IMG/VR virus record: IMGVR_UViG_3300003635_000006
Coordinates: 1 to 47,447 of that record
Reading direction: 5' to 3' (one strand)
Source of the DNA: a virus
Length of the DNA stretch: 47,447 nucleotides
Below are positions 7,607-15,029 of this stretch, piece after piece (the stretch's first letter is position 1; every line of letters begins with the position of its first letter). Position numbers and translations under genes: made by a program. The notes under the pieces were generated by a model that had not been told where the DNA came from, searched no databases, and saw only the letters and a list, made by a program, of their open reading frames with translations.

Positions 7607-7980
7607 CGACCGCATCCTTCGACCTGTCCGGCGACGTTCGAAGTACCGTCCCCATCGGGGCCGTGACCGGCGTCGACCACGACGGCCACCTGTCCGAAGA
7701 CTTCGACGCGTGGCGAACGGCCACCTACGCGACCACGGACACCCTGGACCGACACGTCCACGACCTGCGTCCAGACGCGCCGATCAATACGAACATCCGA
7801 TGCGCCTGCGGCTGGCGCGGCGTCGAACTGCTGGACGATCCTGACCACCCGCCCGATCCGGATCGGTACGGGAACCGCCGATCCCGATGCCGCTGTCCGG
7901 ACTGCGGCGACACGGCGACGCTGATCACGGGCGGCCCGGAACCGCCGTCCATCGACGCCGACTGGGACCTGGTCGACTGA
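7603..7980 (+). CDS. Zinc-ribbon protein, unknown
   Basis: In this 125-aa protein, CACGW at residues about 67-71 and CRCPDCG at about 96-102 give the Cys pairs of a zinc ribbon. The segment between them is Asp/Pro-rich. It is the last gene before element copy 4 and overlaps the previous gene by four bases. It may bind nucleic acid or protein; no family is recognised. Confidence 0.75.
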   Translation: MTTASFDLSGDVRSTVPIGAVTGVDHDGHLSEDFDAWRTATYATTDTLDRHVHDLRPDAPINTNIRCACGWRGVELLDDPDHPPDPDRYGNRRSRCRCPDCGDTATLITGGPEPPSIDADWDLVD

Positions 7981-7995
7981 CCATCGGCCAGCCCA

Positions 7996-8099
7996 CCGTC
8001 TAACCGCCCTGCTGGCCGCAGACAGCGCCAGCATGGCGGGGCGGTCGGTTTGGATGCGTCCGACATCGCATCCCGTCAGCGCCCGCGACAGCCGGCGTA
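7996..8099 (+). promoter_or_regulatory. Structured pseudoknot element, copy 4
   Basis: It runs CCGTCTAACCGCC, inner hairpin TGCTGGC/GCCAGCA with a 10-base loop, GGCGGGGCGGTCGG, linker TTT, then stem GGATGCG/CGCATCC (8052-8073) around the loop TCCGACAT, and a third hairpin GCGCC/GGCGT whose closing pair is a G-U wobble. It precedes the longest early operon (8111-10681). Confidence 0.8.
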
Positions 8100-8110
8100 C
8101 AAGTGAAGCC

Positions 8111-8476
8111 ATGTCAGCCCACGAAACGAAGTCCGTCACCTGCCACGCTGACTTGGGTGACGGCGATGTCTGCGACGCTGAACTGACCTTCGAAGACCAC
8201 GCGACGTTCGTCCAGTCGCCCCGTGGCGAAGATCGACACGGGAACGACGTTCGGGACCGCTTCGAATCCAGCGCCATCCGGTTCGACTGTCCGGACTGCG
8301 GCGCTTCGAAGTGGGTCTGTCCAGTCTGTACGGATCACCTGCTGGAAGACCCGCCCGACCACGCGACGGCGACGCCCGGCTGGTTCGTCGGGGAATCCAC
8401 GGGCGACCGCATCGCCTGCCACAACTGTAACCAGGCCGAATCGGCCCGACAGATGCGCCAGGGCCGGGGGTTTTGA
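8111..8476 (+). CDS. Multi-zinc-finger early protein, unknown
   Basis: In this 121-aa protein, Cys pairs CPDC and CPVC lie at about 60-73, with CHNC near 105 and further Cys near the N-terminus (TCHADLG...VCDAEL), enough for two zinc sites. The start at 8111 is chosen because it lies 12-15 bases after the element's last hairpin, as in other copies. It overlaps the next gene by one base. A nucleic-acid-binding or adaptor role is likely but not provable. Confidence 0.75.
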   Translation: MSAHETKSVTCHADLGDGDVCDAELTFEDHATFVQSPRGEDRHGNDVRDRFESSAIRFDCPDCGASKWVCPVCTDHLLEDPPDHATATPGWFVGESTGDRIACHNCNQAESARQMRQGRGF

Positions 8477-8736
8477 TGACGCTGACGCCCGCGGACCTGT
8501 CCGACGGCCAGCGCGTCAGCCTGTCGAAGTACCTGAAGTCGCCCGTCCAGGTGGTCCAGAAGACGATCACCGCGGACGGCCCGTTCGTGATCGTCGAATC
8601 AACTGGCGGATCACGCTACCGCATCCGGGCCGTCGACGACGATGACGACCGGATGCTGATGGAAAAACCGGACGGCGACGGCTGGGAACCCTTCATCCGA
8701 CTGGACCTGACGACCACGACCCTGAACCATGACTGA
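8476..8736 (+). CDS. Small beta-rich protein, unknown
   Basis: This 86-aa protein starts on the last base of the previous stop (TGATG). The pattern DLSDGQRVSLSKYL...GPFVIVESTGGSRYRIRAV suggests a small beta barrel, perhaps SH3- or KOW-like (inference). It ends ...TTTLNHD, overlapping the next start by ATGACTGA. Confidence 0.7.
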   Translation: MTLTPADLSDGQRVSLSKYLKSPVQVVQKTITADGPFVIVESTGGSRYRIRAVDDDDDRMLMEKPDGDGWEPFIRLDLTTTTLNHD

Positions 8737-9106
8737 CGACACCGACGACACGACCGACGACAGCATCGATGACGACGAACACGTCCGCGACCTGTTCAGC
8801 CTGGACGATGGCGACGAAGTCACCCTGACGATGGCCGACGGATCGACCGTCGACGCCACGTTCGAAGGGAAGTCTGAACATCACGACGAATCAGGGCCGA
8901 ACATCGTCCATCAGACGACCGTGACGTTCGAACGGGACGACGGCGCATCCCTGTCCGCAGGGATCACAGACGGCCTGTCAGGCATCCCGGATTCCGATCC
9001 CTTCCCGTCATTCTTCCCGCTTCACGTCACCGACAACGTCGAACCCGGCCGGCAGGTCCCAGATGAAGACGTGATCGGCTTCGTCCACGAAGTCGAACAG
9101 CGATGA
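8729..9106 (+). CDS. Very acidic early protein, unknown
   Basis: This 125-aa protein begins MTDDTDDTTDDSIDDDEH. It then shows a beta-rich stretch (GDEVTLTMADGSTVDATFEG) compatible with a small barrel and resembling the preceding gene's fold pattern. It overlaps both neighbours. No recognised family. Confidence 0.7.
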   Translation: MTDDTDDTTDDSIDDDEHVRDLFSLDDGDEVTLTMADGSTVDATFEGKSEHHDESGPNIVHQTTVTFERDDGASLSAGITDGLSGIPDSDPFPSFFPLHVTDNVEPGRQVPDEDVIGFVHEVEQR

Positions 9107-9612
9107 TCGGACCGACATCACCTGGCGACATCGACGACCCAGTCGCGCAGTCGATCAGAAACGAACAGCGCCGTGATGCCGCCCCATCGGCCGCTGAAGC
9201 CCGCGAAGATCATCGACGACACCTGGCCAGCGAAGGCTGTGAAGTCTGCGACTGCGACGACCCTGACCGCCTGGAAGTCGTCCAGTACGAACGCTTCCAC
9301 GGCTGTCCGAACGGACAGCATCCAGACGACCCGTTCGACCGGACGATCCTATGCGACGAACACCGCCGGCCTGCTGGCGTCTTCGAACGCGCCAGGATGG
9401 TCCAGGATGGCCGGAACAGCCTGGCCGACTTCCTGGTCCGGTACGACTGCGGAAACGTCGTGTCCCTGGAACGCCCGGACCCTGATCCGGACGACTTCCC
9501 TGGACCGCATACGCCGCGCCCGGAACCGGCAGAAGGCCCGCTGACCTGTCCGGCCCGCGGCCGCTGTGACGCTGTGATCGTCGAAGTGATCCCGGCCGAC
9601 ACGCCGGACTGA
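9103..9612 (+). CDS. HNH-like zinc-binding protein, putative
   Basis: This 169-aa protein has CEVCDC (about 46-51), then LEVVQYERFHGCPNG, then LCDEH (about 84-88). This order, a Cys pair, a His-containing beta strand and a second Cys/His pair, resembles a beta-beta-alpha-metal (HNH) fold, although the catalytic His-Asn-His is not clearly intact. A further pair, CPARGRC, lies near the C-terminus. It may be a nuclease relative or simply a zinc-binding adaptor. The gene overlaps both neighbours. Confidence 0.6.
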   Translation: MIGPTSPGDIDDPVAQSIRNEQRRDAAPSAAEAREDHRRHLASEGCEVCDCDDPDRLEVVQYERFHGCPNGQHPDDPFDRTILCDEHRRPAGVFERARMVQDGRNSLADFLVRYDCGNVVSLERPDPDPDDFPGPHTPRPEPAEGPLTCPARGRCDAVIVEVIPADTPD

Positions 9613-9800
9613 TGGCCCGATCACGGTACGACGACCGAACCGACTTCTGGCGCGACATCGTCATCGTCACCTTCCACCCGATGTTCGAAGGCCAGTCGAT
9701 GACCGACGCGCTGGGGGACCTGTACGAACTGCGACGCGAACGCGACACCCGAAACCATGACAGACACGAAATCCGACGACACGACCGACGAACAGACTGA
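9612..9800 (+). CDS. Small basic protein, unknown
   Basis: This 62-aa ORF starts at a TGATG overlap and overlaps the next gene by 44 bases. The sequence MARSRYDDRTDFWRDIVIVTFHPMF...HDRHEIRRHDRRTD has a basic tail. The long overlap lowers confidence; the early stop placement and coupled start raise it. Confidence 0.5.
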   Translation: MARSRYDDRTDFWRDIVIVTFHPMFEGQSMTDALGDLYELRRERDTRNHDRHEIRRHDRRTD

Positions 9801-10020
9801 ACCGACCGACACCGTCGAACGCTTCGACACGGGCGCATCCGCGGAAGCGACCCTGAAACGCGGGACTGGGACCCGCGACGAAGACAAAATCAAACTGAAG
9901 GGGAAGGGCCGGAACGCGCAGGAAGCCATCGACGAATTCGAAGAACTGCTGGCGAAGTACGAAGACGACTGGGGCGACCGGATGCGGGCGATGGACCCGG
10001 ACGGTGATCGGGATGACTGA
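9757..10020 (+). CDS. Small acidic protein, unknown
   Basis: In this 87-aa protein the first 30 residues are Asp/Thr/Glu-rich and disordered. The rest, KIKLKGKGRNAQEAIDEFEELLAKYED, begins with a short basic strand followed by an amphipathic helix. It ends ...DGDRDD with GGTGATCGGG as ribosome-binding site for the next gene. Confidence 0.65.
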   Translation: MTDTKSDDTTDEQTEPTDTVERFDTGASAEATLKRGTGTRDEDKIKLKGKGRNAQEAIDEFEELLAKYEDDWGDRMRAMDPDGDRDD

Positions 10021-10204
10021 TACCGAACCCCGCGCCCCTGTCGCCTGCGACGACTGCGGAACCGTCCGCGACAGCGCCATCGTCGGCGGCTGTCCGAACT
10101 GCGACACCCGCGAACGGATCGAAGCCCTGACGACACGCGTCGAAGACCTGTTCGACATCGTCGACCGCATCCAGGCGACGATCCAGGGGGACACCGATGA
10201 CTAA
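10013..10204 (+). CDS. Small zinc-ribbon plus coiled-coil protein
   Basis: In this 63-aa protein CDDCG and CPNCD (about 12-30) form a rubredoxin-like zinc ribbon. The C-terminal half (RIEALTTRVEDLFDIVDRIQ) is a heptad-patterned helix that may dimerise. The ATG at 10013 is chosen over an upstream GTG (10004) because GGTGATC lies directly upstream and the ATGACTGA overlap matches other junctions. Confidence 0.7.
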   Translation: MTDTEPRAPVACDDCGTVRDSAIVGGCPNCDTRERIEALTTRVEDLFDIVDRIQATIQGDTDD

Positions 10205-10532
10205 CCTGACACGCTTCCAGTTGGACCTGCTGATCGACATCGCTGGCCACCCAGACACCCACGGCCTGGCCATCAAAGAGCGGCTGGAAGACCACTACGG
10301 CCATGACATCAATCACGGGCGGCTGTACCCGAACCTGGACAGCCTGGCCGAACAGGGCCTGATCACGAAGGGGACCCACGACGAACGGACAAACAAATAC
10401 GCGCTGAACCGGCGCGGGAAGCGCGAACTGGAAGACCGCTTCGCCTTCTTCAAACACAACGTCGAACGGACTCACGAAATCGTCGACAGGAAGGGCGACG
10501 CCGTCGCCTTCGTCCCGGACGGTGGGCGATAA
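10197..10532 (+). CDS. PadR-family winged-helix transcriptional regulator
   Basis: In this 111-aa protein residues 1-80 read LTRFQLDLLIDIAGHPDTHG...IKERLEDHYG...HGRLYPNLDSLAEQGLITKG...YALNRRGKREL, the PadR pattern of winged-helix DNA-binding proteins, common in haloarchaea and their viruses. The C-terminal helix probably dimerises. It lies inside the longest early operon and likely controls early-to-late switching or its own operon (inference). It contains one of the very rare GAG codons of this genome (near 10278). Confidence 0.88.
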   Translation: MTNLTRFQLDLLIDIAGHPDTHGLAIKERLEDHYGHDINHGRLYPNLDSLAEQGLITKGTHDERTNKYALNRRGKRELEDRFAFFKHNVERTHEIVDRKGDAVAFVPDGGR

Positions 10533-10555
10533 CCGACCAGACCGCCCTGCGGCTG

Positions 10556-10681
10556 ATGGGTGACGACGGCCGGCATACGGCCGTGACGATCACCGACATC
10601 GGGGACGACGGCTTCCACGACCAACTGGTCGACCTGATCGAAGACTGCTATGACTGCGACGACGTGATCATCGAACGCTGA
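10556..10681 (+). CDS. 41-aa acidic peptide, putative
   Basis: MGDDGRHTAV...LIEDCYDCDDVIIER fills the gap between the PadR gene and element copy 5. Codon use matches real genes (GAC, ATC, GTC, CTG). A CYDC pair is present. There is no clear ribosome-binding site and no overlap with the PadR stop, so it is tentative. Confidence 0.4.
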   Translation: MGDDGRHTAVTITDIGDDGFHDQLVDLIEDCYDCDDVIIER

Positions 10682-10698
10682 CGGTGATCACCCCCCTT

Positions 10699-10802
10699 CC
10701 GTCTAACCGCCCTGCTGGCCGCAGACAGCGCCAGCATGGCGGGGCGGTCGGTCTGGATGCGTCCGACATCGCATCCCGTCAGCGCCCGCGACAGCCGGCG
10801 CG
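10699..10802 (+). promoter_or_regulatory. Structured pseudoknot element, copy 5
   Basis: It is almost identical to copy 4: inner hairpin TGCTGGC/GCCAGCA, GGCGGGGCGGTCGG, linker TCT, stem GGATGCG/CGCATCC (10755-10776) around TCCGACAT, third hairpin GCGCC/GGCGC. GTGATC then lies 4 bases before the ATG at 10811, the same arrangement as copy 3. Confidence 0.8.
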
Positions 10803-10810
10803 TGATCGAA

Positions 10811-10909
10811 ATGACGAACGAACACCGACGACGGCGTCTTCAGCAGATGTTCATCATCCGCCGAAGACAGCGCCGTCGACACGACGAAGACGACCAGAAC
10901 GATGGCTGA
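10811..10909 (+). CDS. 32-aa arginine-rich peptide
   Basis: MTNEHRRRRLQQMF...RRRQRRRHDEDDQNDG has ten Arg in 32 residues, very unlike the acidic proteins around it. It is placed exactly where the first gene after each pseudoknot element starts, is preceded by GTGATC, and overlaps the next gene's ATG. It could be an RNA-binding peptide or a translated leader. Coding status rests on position only. Confidence 0.5.
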   Translation: MTNEHRRRRLQQMFIIRRRQRRRHDEDDQNDG

Positions 10910-11921
10910 ACGAACCCTTTCGAACGACGAACGTGGCTGTGGCCACCTGAAAAGAGACAAAGCGTACATCCGCGGCGTGATCGGATCACCCGATGGCGTC
11001 CTGCCGTCCTTCACGACCGCCGAACCCTTCGTGAAGTTCCGCGAACACGGGCTGGACGGCGGCTTCACGCGGGGCTTCCAGCGGTTCGACGGGCTGACCG
11101 CGCAGTTAGCCTTCGAAGACATCGCTGACTTCATCCCGCACTACCCAGGCGAATCCACCGACGCCGAAGCCGTGGAAAACCTGGTCAAAGCCGGGGTGTA
11201 CGACGACGAAGACGCCGTCCCGGACATCCAGACCCAGCGTCACGTCGACCGCATCCGGTCGATGGACACCGACGGGGATCACTTCGGGGAAGTCGGGGCG
11301 CCCCGCCAGTCCGACCTGCTGATGCGGGCCGGGAAGACGCATTACCCTGACCCGCAGGACTTCATCGACGAAGCCATCGAACGCGGGATCAGCAAAGCCA
11401 TCCCGCTGTCCCAGCGCCAGGAACCGCCCGTGGTCGAACCGGGCGTCACCCGATGCTGGATCGTCCATCCCGACACCGACCGCGGATGGGCCGTCATCGG
11501 GTACGCCTACCTTCAGGAAGTCGTCTATACCGAACCCGCGGACGGCGCAGTCCCGCAGTACGTCCAGGAATACGCCGCCGCTGACCGCCTGGACATCGTC
11601 GACATCGAACCCGCACCCGACGCCGACGATCAGGGACCAGACGCCCAACTGGACCAGTTCGACGAATACCCTGACGACGACGCCGACGGCGGGGACACCG
11701 TCGTCCCGGCAGAAGGCGGTTCAGGCGACGTTCAGCAGTTGTCGAACGCGCTTCAGGATGCATTCAGTTACAACGAACTGAAACGCATCTGCGCCGCCGC
11801 TGACGATGTCGATGTCGGCGCACGACCATCGGAAGAACACATGGCCGACGCGCTGGAACTGGCCGGGATCACGCTGGCGAACGCCCGCGCCCTGCTGGAC
11901 CAGGGTGATCAGGATGACTGA
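10902..11921 (+). CDS. Early protein of unknown function, upstream of PCNA
   Basis: This 339-aa protein has an N-terminal domain (CGHLKRDKAYIRGVIG...GFQRFDGLTAQLAFEDIADFI), a central beta-rich part (TRCWIVHPDTDRGWAVIGYAYLQEVVY), an acidic linker, and a helical C-terminus (SYNELKRICAAADDVDVG...LELAGITLANARALLD) resembling a SAP- or HeH-like helical pair. I recognise no enzyme motif. Directly coupled to PCNA through GGTGATCAGG and an ATGACTGA overlap, it may act in viral DNA replication (inference). Confidence 0.75.
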   Translation: MAERTLSNDERGCGHLKRDKAYIRGVIGSPDGVLPSFTTAEPFVKFREHGLDGGFTRGFQRFDGLTAQLAFEDIADFIPHYPGESTDAEAVENLVKAGVYDDEDAVPDIQTQRHVDRIRSMDTDGDHFGEVGAPRQSDLLMRAGKTHYPDPQDFIDEAIERGISKAIPLSQRQEPPVVEPGVTRCWIVHPDTDRGWAVIGYAYLQEVVYTEPADGAVPQYVQEYAAADRLDIVDIEPAPDADDQGPDAQLDQFDEYPDDDADGGDTVVPAEGGSGDVQQLSNALQDAFSYNELKRICAAADDVDVGARPSEEHMADALELAGITLANARALLDQGDQDD

Positions 11922-12849
11922 CGCCGACACGGACGGGTCCGGGGACGACACGCCGGTCGAAGACACCGATGAAAAACTGCGGTTCGACGCCCCAGACGAC
12001 GCCGACGTGTCGATCCTGACCCACGGCGAACCGATCCGCGAATTCGTCCGGCTTCAGACGCCGCTGGTCGACGAAGCCCGCTGGCAGTTCACCGATGACG
12101 GGATCGTCGTCCAGGCGGTCGACCCGGCGAACGTCGGCATGATCGACCTGGACGCCTACGACGGCGGCTTCGATCAGTACCGGAAGCGAACCGACGACCT
12201 GGAAGTCGGGATGCCGCTGACGACCGGCGGGAACCTGAAGAACGCCCTGGCCTTCGCCCGGAAAGGCCGCGGATCGGACAACGGCGACCCAGTCCGGATC
12301 GACATCCTGGACCGCGGGAAGCGCGTCCGCATCGCCATCCTGCGGCCGGATCAGAACACGAAGCGCGTCAGCGAATTCTACGCCATCGACCCTGATTCGA
12401 TGCGCCAGAAGCCGGACATCCCGGACCTGAACCTGACGTATCGGGCCGCCCCAGGGATCGAACCCCTGACCGACGGCATCCGCGACCTGGATCGGTCCCA
12501 CGACCACGTCTGGTTCACCGCCATCGACCGGACGCTGGTCATCGGATCACAGCCGACGCGGAACCCGACGATGGCCGGGAACGCAGGCGCGGAATCAGTC
12601 GACACGGTCGAATTCCCGAACGCCGCCTGGTCGACGACCACCGACGACGGGGCCGTCGAACACGCCCACGGATCGATGTTCAGCGCGAACTTCCTTCGGG
12701 ACTTCACGAAGGCCATCGACGCGACGAAGATGGACCGCGTGACCCTGAAGTTCGGGGACGAATTCCCGACGATCATGGCGTTCGAACACGACGACTGGGG
12801 CTTCGACGGCCAGTATATGCTGGCCCCGCGGATCAGTAACGACGACTGA
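11914..12849 (+). CDS. pcna: PCNA, DNA sliding clamp
   Basis: This 311-aa protein has DDGIVVQAVDPANVGMIDLD and, at the end, KFGDEFPTIMAFE...QYMLAPRI, matching the first-domain strands and the C-terminal strands of archaeal PCNA. About 60 residues longer than host clamps (usually near 250 aa), with an acidic N-terminal extension of about 25 residues and inserted loops. It would form a trimeric ring that tethers polymerase and other factors. No polymerase is encoded here, so it probably recruits the host replisome. The ATG at 11914 is supported by GGTGATCAGG just upstream and the common ATGACTGA overlap. Confidence 0.9.
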   Translation: MTDADTDGSGDDTPVEDTDEKLRFDAPDDADVSILTHGEPIREFVRLQTPLVDEARWQFTDDGIVVQAVDPANVGMIDLDAYDGGFDQYRKRTDDLEVGMPLTTGGNLKNALAFARKGRGSDNGDPVRIDILDRGKRVRIAILRPDQNTKRVSEFYAIDPDSMRQKPDIPDLNLTYRAAPGIEPLTDGIRDLDRSHDHVWFTAIDRTLVIGSQPTRNPTMAGNAGAESVDTVEFPNAAWSTTTDDGAVEHAHGSMFSANFLRDFTKAIDATKMDRVTLKFGDEFPTIMAFEHDDWGFDGQYMLAPRISNDD

Positions 12850-12854
12850 CTGCG

Positions 12855-13004
12855 ATGGCCCGACCGATGCTGAACGCGGCTGGCCTGACCCTGATCGGGA
12901 TCGGCTGGTTCGCCCTGATGAACAGTTTCCTGCGTCCGTCCGATCCGTGGATGTTCCTGCTGGGGATCGTCCTGCTGATCGGCGGCGCGGTGATCCGACC
13001 ATAG
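12855..13004 (+). CDS. Small two-helix membrane protein
   Basis: In this 49-aa protein residues about 8-25 (AAGLTLIGIGWFALMNSF) and 32-48 (WMFLLGIVLLIGGAVI) are hydrophobic helices joined by a short loop. It lies five bases after the PCNA stop and before element copy 6. It is probably inserted in the host membrane; a role in host-membrane modification or lysis is possible but unproved. Confidence 0.65.
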   Translation: MARPMLNAAGLTLIGIGWFALMNSFLRPSDPWMFLLGIVLLIGGAVIRP

Positions 13005-13020
13005 GCCCCGCCAGGCCCTT

Positions 13021-13122
13021 CCGTCAGACCGCCCTGCTGGCCACGACACGGCCGGCATGGCGGGGCGGTCGGTCTGGATGCGTCCGACATCGCATCCCGT
13101 CAGCGCCCACGTCAGCCGGCGC
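13021..13122 (+). promoter_or_regulatory. Structured pseudoknot element, copy 6
   Basis: It begins CCGTCAGACCGCC. The inner stem TGCTGGCC/GGCCGGCA keeps pairing through one G-U wobble, which favours RNA over DNA as the folded form. Next come GGCGGGGCGGTCGG, linker TCT, stem GGATGCG/CGCATCC (13076-13097) around TCCGACAT, and a third hairpin GCGCC/GGCGC. The ATG at 13134 follows after about 12 bases. Confidence 0.8.
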
Positions 13123-13133
13123 AAAATCGAACC

Positions 13134-13490
13134 ATGTCCGAAGACGAAGACCCAGCGACCATCGTCGACAGCGACGCCGTCGACGTGGAAGTCGCAGACG
13201 ACCCAGACGAATCACGCCTGATCGTCACCGGACTGACCGTCAGCGCCAGCGAAAAGGCCAGCACCGGCGATTATGAGAACTACGAACCCTTCCAGCAGGT
13301 CCGCGCATCGATCAGCCCGCCCATCGACGCTTCGAACCCGGCCGGACGGGTCCGCGTCCGCCAGATGGCGATGACGCTTCACCGTGATGTCCAGGCTGAC
13401 ATCCAGCGGGCCGTCGACGCCCGCCTGTCCAGCCCCGACTTCGAAGACTGGCCGGACGGCGTCGACGCCGCCGACCTGGGGGACCGATGA
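13134..13490 (+). CDS. Early protein, unknown
   Basis: In this 118-aa protein an acidic N-terminus leads to SRLIVTGLTVSASEKASTGDYENYEPFQQVRASISPP, a beta-rich part, then a long helix (RVRQMAMTLHRDVQADIQRAVDARL). It is the first gene of the last early operon (13134-17851) and contains a rare GAG at about 13273. No family is recognised. It overlaps the next gene by four bases. Confidence 0.7.
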   Translation: MSEDEDPATIVDSDAVDVEVADDPDESRLIVTGLTVSASEKASTGDYENYEPFQQVRASISPPIDASNPAGRVRVRQMAMTLHRDVQADIQRAVDARLSSPDFEDWPDGVDAADLGDR

Positions 13491-13762
13491 CCAACTTCGA
13501 TCCCCAGAAGGTCCGCCGGGCCGACCGGGACCGCTTCACCGACGCCAGCCTGCTGAACCGGCGGGAACTACTGGCCGCGCTGTTCGAAGCGACCGACATC
13601 GACTGGGACGCTGACGACCTGCGGATGCGGGCCAGACCTGTCCGGGCCGACGACCTGCGGGCCATCCTGACCGCCATCTGGATCGACCAGCAGGACCTGG
13701 CCGAACCCGAAGAACGTGAACTGCGCGAACTGATCGACATCTGGACGACCGACGACACCTAA
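13487..13762 (+). CDS. Small helical protein, unknown
   Basis: This 91-aa protein is mostly helical (DRFTDASLLNRRELLAALFEATD, DLRAILTAIWIDQQDLAEPEERELRELIDIW). Helix-turn-helix is possible but not clear. It overlaps the previous stop by four bases. Confidence 0.7.
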   Translation: MTNFDPQKVRRADRDRFTDASLLNRRELLAALFEATDIDWDADDLRMRARPVRADDLRAILTAIWIDQQDLAEPEERELRELIDIWTTDDT

Positions 13763-13764
13763 CC

Positions 13765-14079
13765 ATGACCAAATACGCCGACGTGAAGGTCAGTCCCATC
13801 CTGCGGGACCTGGCCAAAGACATCGCAGAACAGCAGTACGGAACCGAACACCGCGCCATCAGCCGCATGGGCCACGAAGCCCTGATCACCTGGATGATCG
13901 TCCGCGCCGATGACGACATCGTCCAGTCGATCCTGTCCGACGAAGGCTTCGAAACCATCCAGGACCTGATCGACGCCGTGGCCGACGCCGACGGCGCTGA
14001 CGGCCGCTTCAGTAACGACCCGCAGTTCGATCCGATGGCCGCCATCGAAACGCCGCGAACGCTGGACACCGACGAATGA
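13765..14079 (+). CDS. Small protein, possible ribbon-helix-helix
   Basis: In this 104-aa protein the N-terminus YADVKVSPILRDLAKDIAEQQYG has one strand followed by a helix, and GHEALITWMIVRADDDIVQSILSDEGF two further helices. This could be a ribbon-helix-helix DNA-binding fold but the signature is weak. Ends with ATGA overlap into the next gene. Confidence 0.65.
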   Translation: MTKYADVKVSPILRDLAKDIAEQQYGTEHRAISRMGHEALITWMIVRADDDIVQSILSDEGFETIQDLIDAVADADGADGRFSNDPQFDPMAAIETPRTLDTDE

Positions 14080-14552
14080 GTCACTATCACAACGCCGACG
14101 GGAAGCCGCCGAAATCCGGCGAACTGCCGAACGGGAAGTCCATCGACGACATCGACGAATCAGTCCGGCCGATCATCATCGACCGACACCTGACCCGCGA
14201 ACACCTGATCACGCGGATCATCGACGCGACCGGGATCGACCGCGAACGCGGGACGAACCAGGACCTGCTGAACCACGTCGAAATGGTCCGCCTTTACCGG
14301 GACTGTACGGACGACGACCGCGACGAAGCGACCATCCTTCACGACATGGACAAAGAAGACGTGAAGGAAGCCATCGCAGACGCCTACGGCGTCGACGCCG
14401 ACATGGACATGGGCAAAGCGAAGTTCGGGAAGATGGGCCTGATCAGCCTGCTGGTAGCCATCCAGACCGACGGCGGCCAGCCCCGGACCGCCCTGCTGGA
14501 AAACCCCGGCGACAGCGACCCTGTCCCCCACCGATCAACGAACGACATCTGA
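14076..14552 (+). CDS. Early protein, unknown
   Basis: This 158-aa, mostly helical protein (TREHLITRIIDATGIDRERGTNQDLLNHVEMV, KEDVKEAIADAYGVD, GKMGLISLLVAIQ). The repeated short helices could form a DNA- or protein-binding bundle. No recognised motif. Confidence 0.7.
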   Translation: MSHYHNADGKPPKSGELPNGKSIDDIDESVRPIIIDRHLTREHLITRIIDATGIDRERGTNQDLLNHVEMVRLYRDCTDDDRDEATILHDMDKEDVKEAIADAYGVDADMDMGKAKFGKMGLISLLVAIQTDGGQPRTALLENPGDSDPVPHRSTNDI

Positions 14553-14554
14553 TC

Positions 14555-14782
14555 ATGACTGCGAACGCACAACTGACCTGCGAAAACGGCTGTTTCGAAG
14601 TAACGTACACCGGATCGACCGACACCGACGAAGACGACCGCGACTTCGTCGACCGCATCGGCCTACCGTCCGGCGTGGCCGACGGCGACTGTCCGAACTG
14701 CGGCGCTGATGTCGACCTGACCTGGGACGACGGGATGCGCCCGAAAGGGGCCGCCATCGGCCACGGGGATGACGATGACTGA
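14555..14782 (+). CDS. Small zinc-ribbon protein
   Basis: In this 75-aa protein CENGC (about 9-13) and CPNCG (about 47-51) form a zinc ribbon around beta strands (CFEVTYTG). The C-terminus is GDDDD, generated by the common junction sequence. Function unknown. Confidence 0.7.
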   Translation: MTANAQLTCENGCFEVTYTGSTDTDEDDRDFVDRIGLPSGVADGDCPNCGADVDLTWDDGMRPKGAAIGHGDDDD

Positions 14783-15029
14783 TCCAGACGATCACGACGG
14801 GACAGAACCGACCAGCGGGATCGAAATCCGCGTCGGTCTGGTCGACTATTCCGACCGAAACGAAGACGGCGAACCGCGGTACTGGGAAACGACCCAGCGG
14901 TACGGCGACTTCGAAATCGGCCGGATGTCGACCCGCGAAGTCGTCGAAGACGTGACGCAGATGGCCATCCAGAAGGTGATCAGTACCTGGCGCGAACGCT
15001 GGTCCCAGGACGGTGATCAGGATGACTGA
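14775..15029 (+). CDS. Small protein, unknown
   Basis: This 84-aa protein has strands GIEIRVGLVDYSD and RYGDFEIGRM, then the helix REVVEDVTQMAIQKVISTWRERW. An ATG at 14769 is also possible; 14775 is preferred because it gives the ATGACTGA overlap seen at many junctions. It ends DGDQDD. Confidence 0.7.
   Translation: MTDPDDHDGTEPTSGIEIRVGLVDYSDRNEDGEPRYWETTQRYGDFEIGRMSTREVVEDVTQMAIQKVISTWRERWSQDGDQDD

Noticed and set aside
11806-11913. Upstream in-frame start for PCNA
   Set aside because: Would overlap the previous gene by over 100 bases; ATG 11914 has GGTGATCAGG and the usual ATGACTGA overlap.
4364-13122. CRISPR array or transposon explanation for the repeated elements
   Set aside because: Copies are 0.85-2.7 kb apart, lie only in front of genes, lack spacer structure and target-site duplications, and their stems covary.
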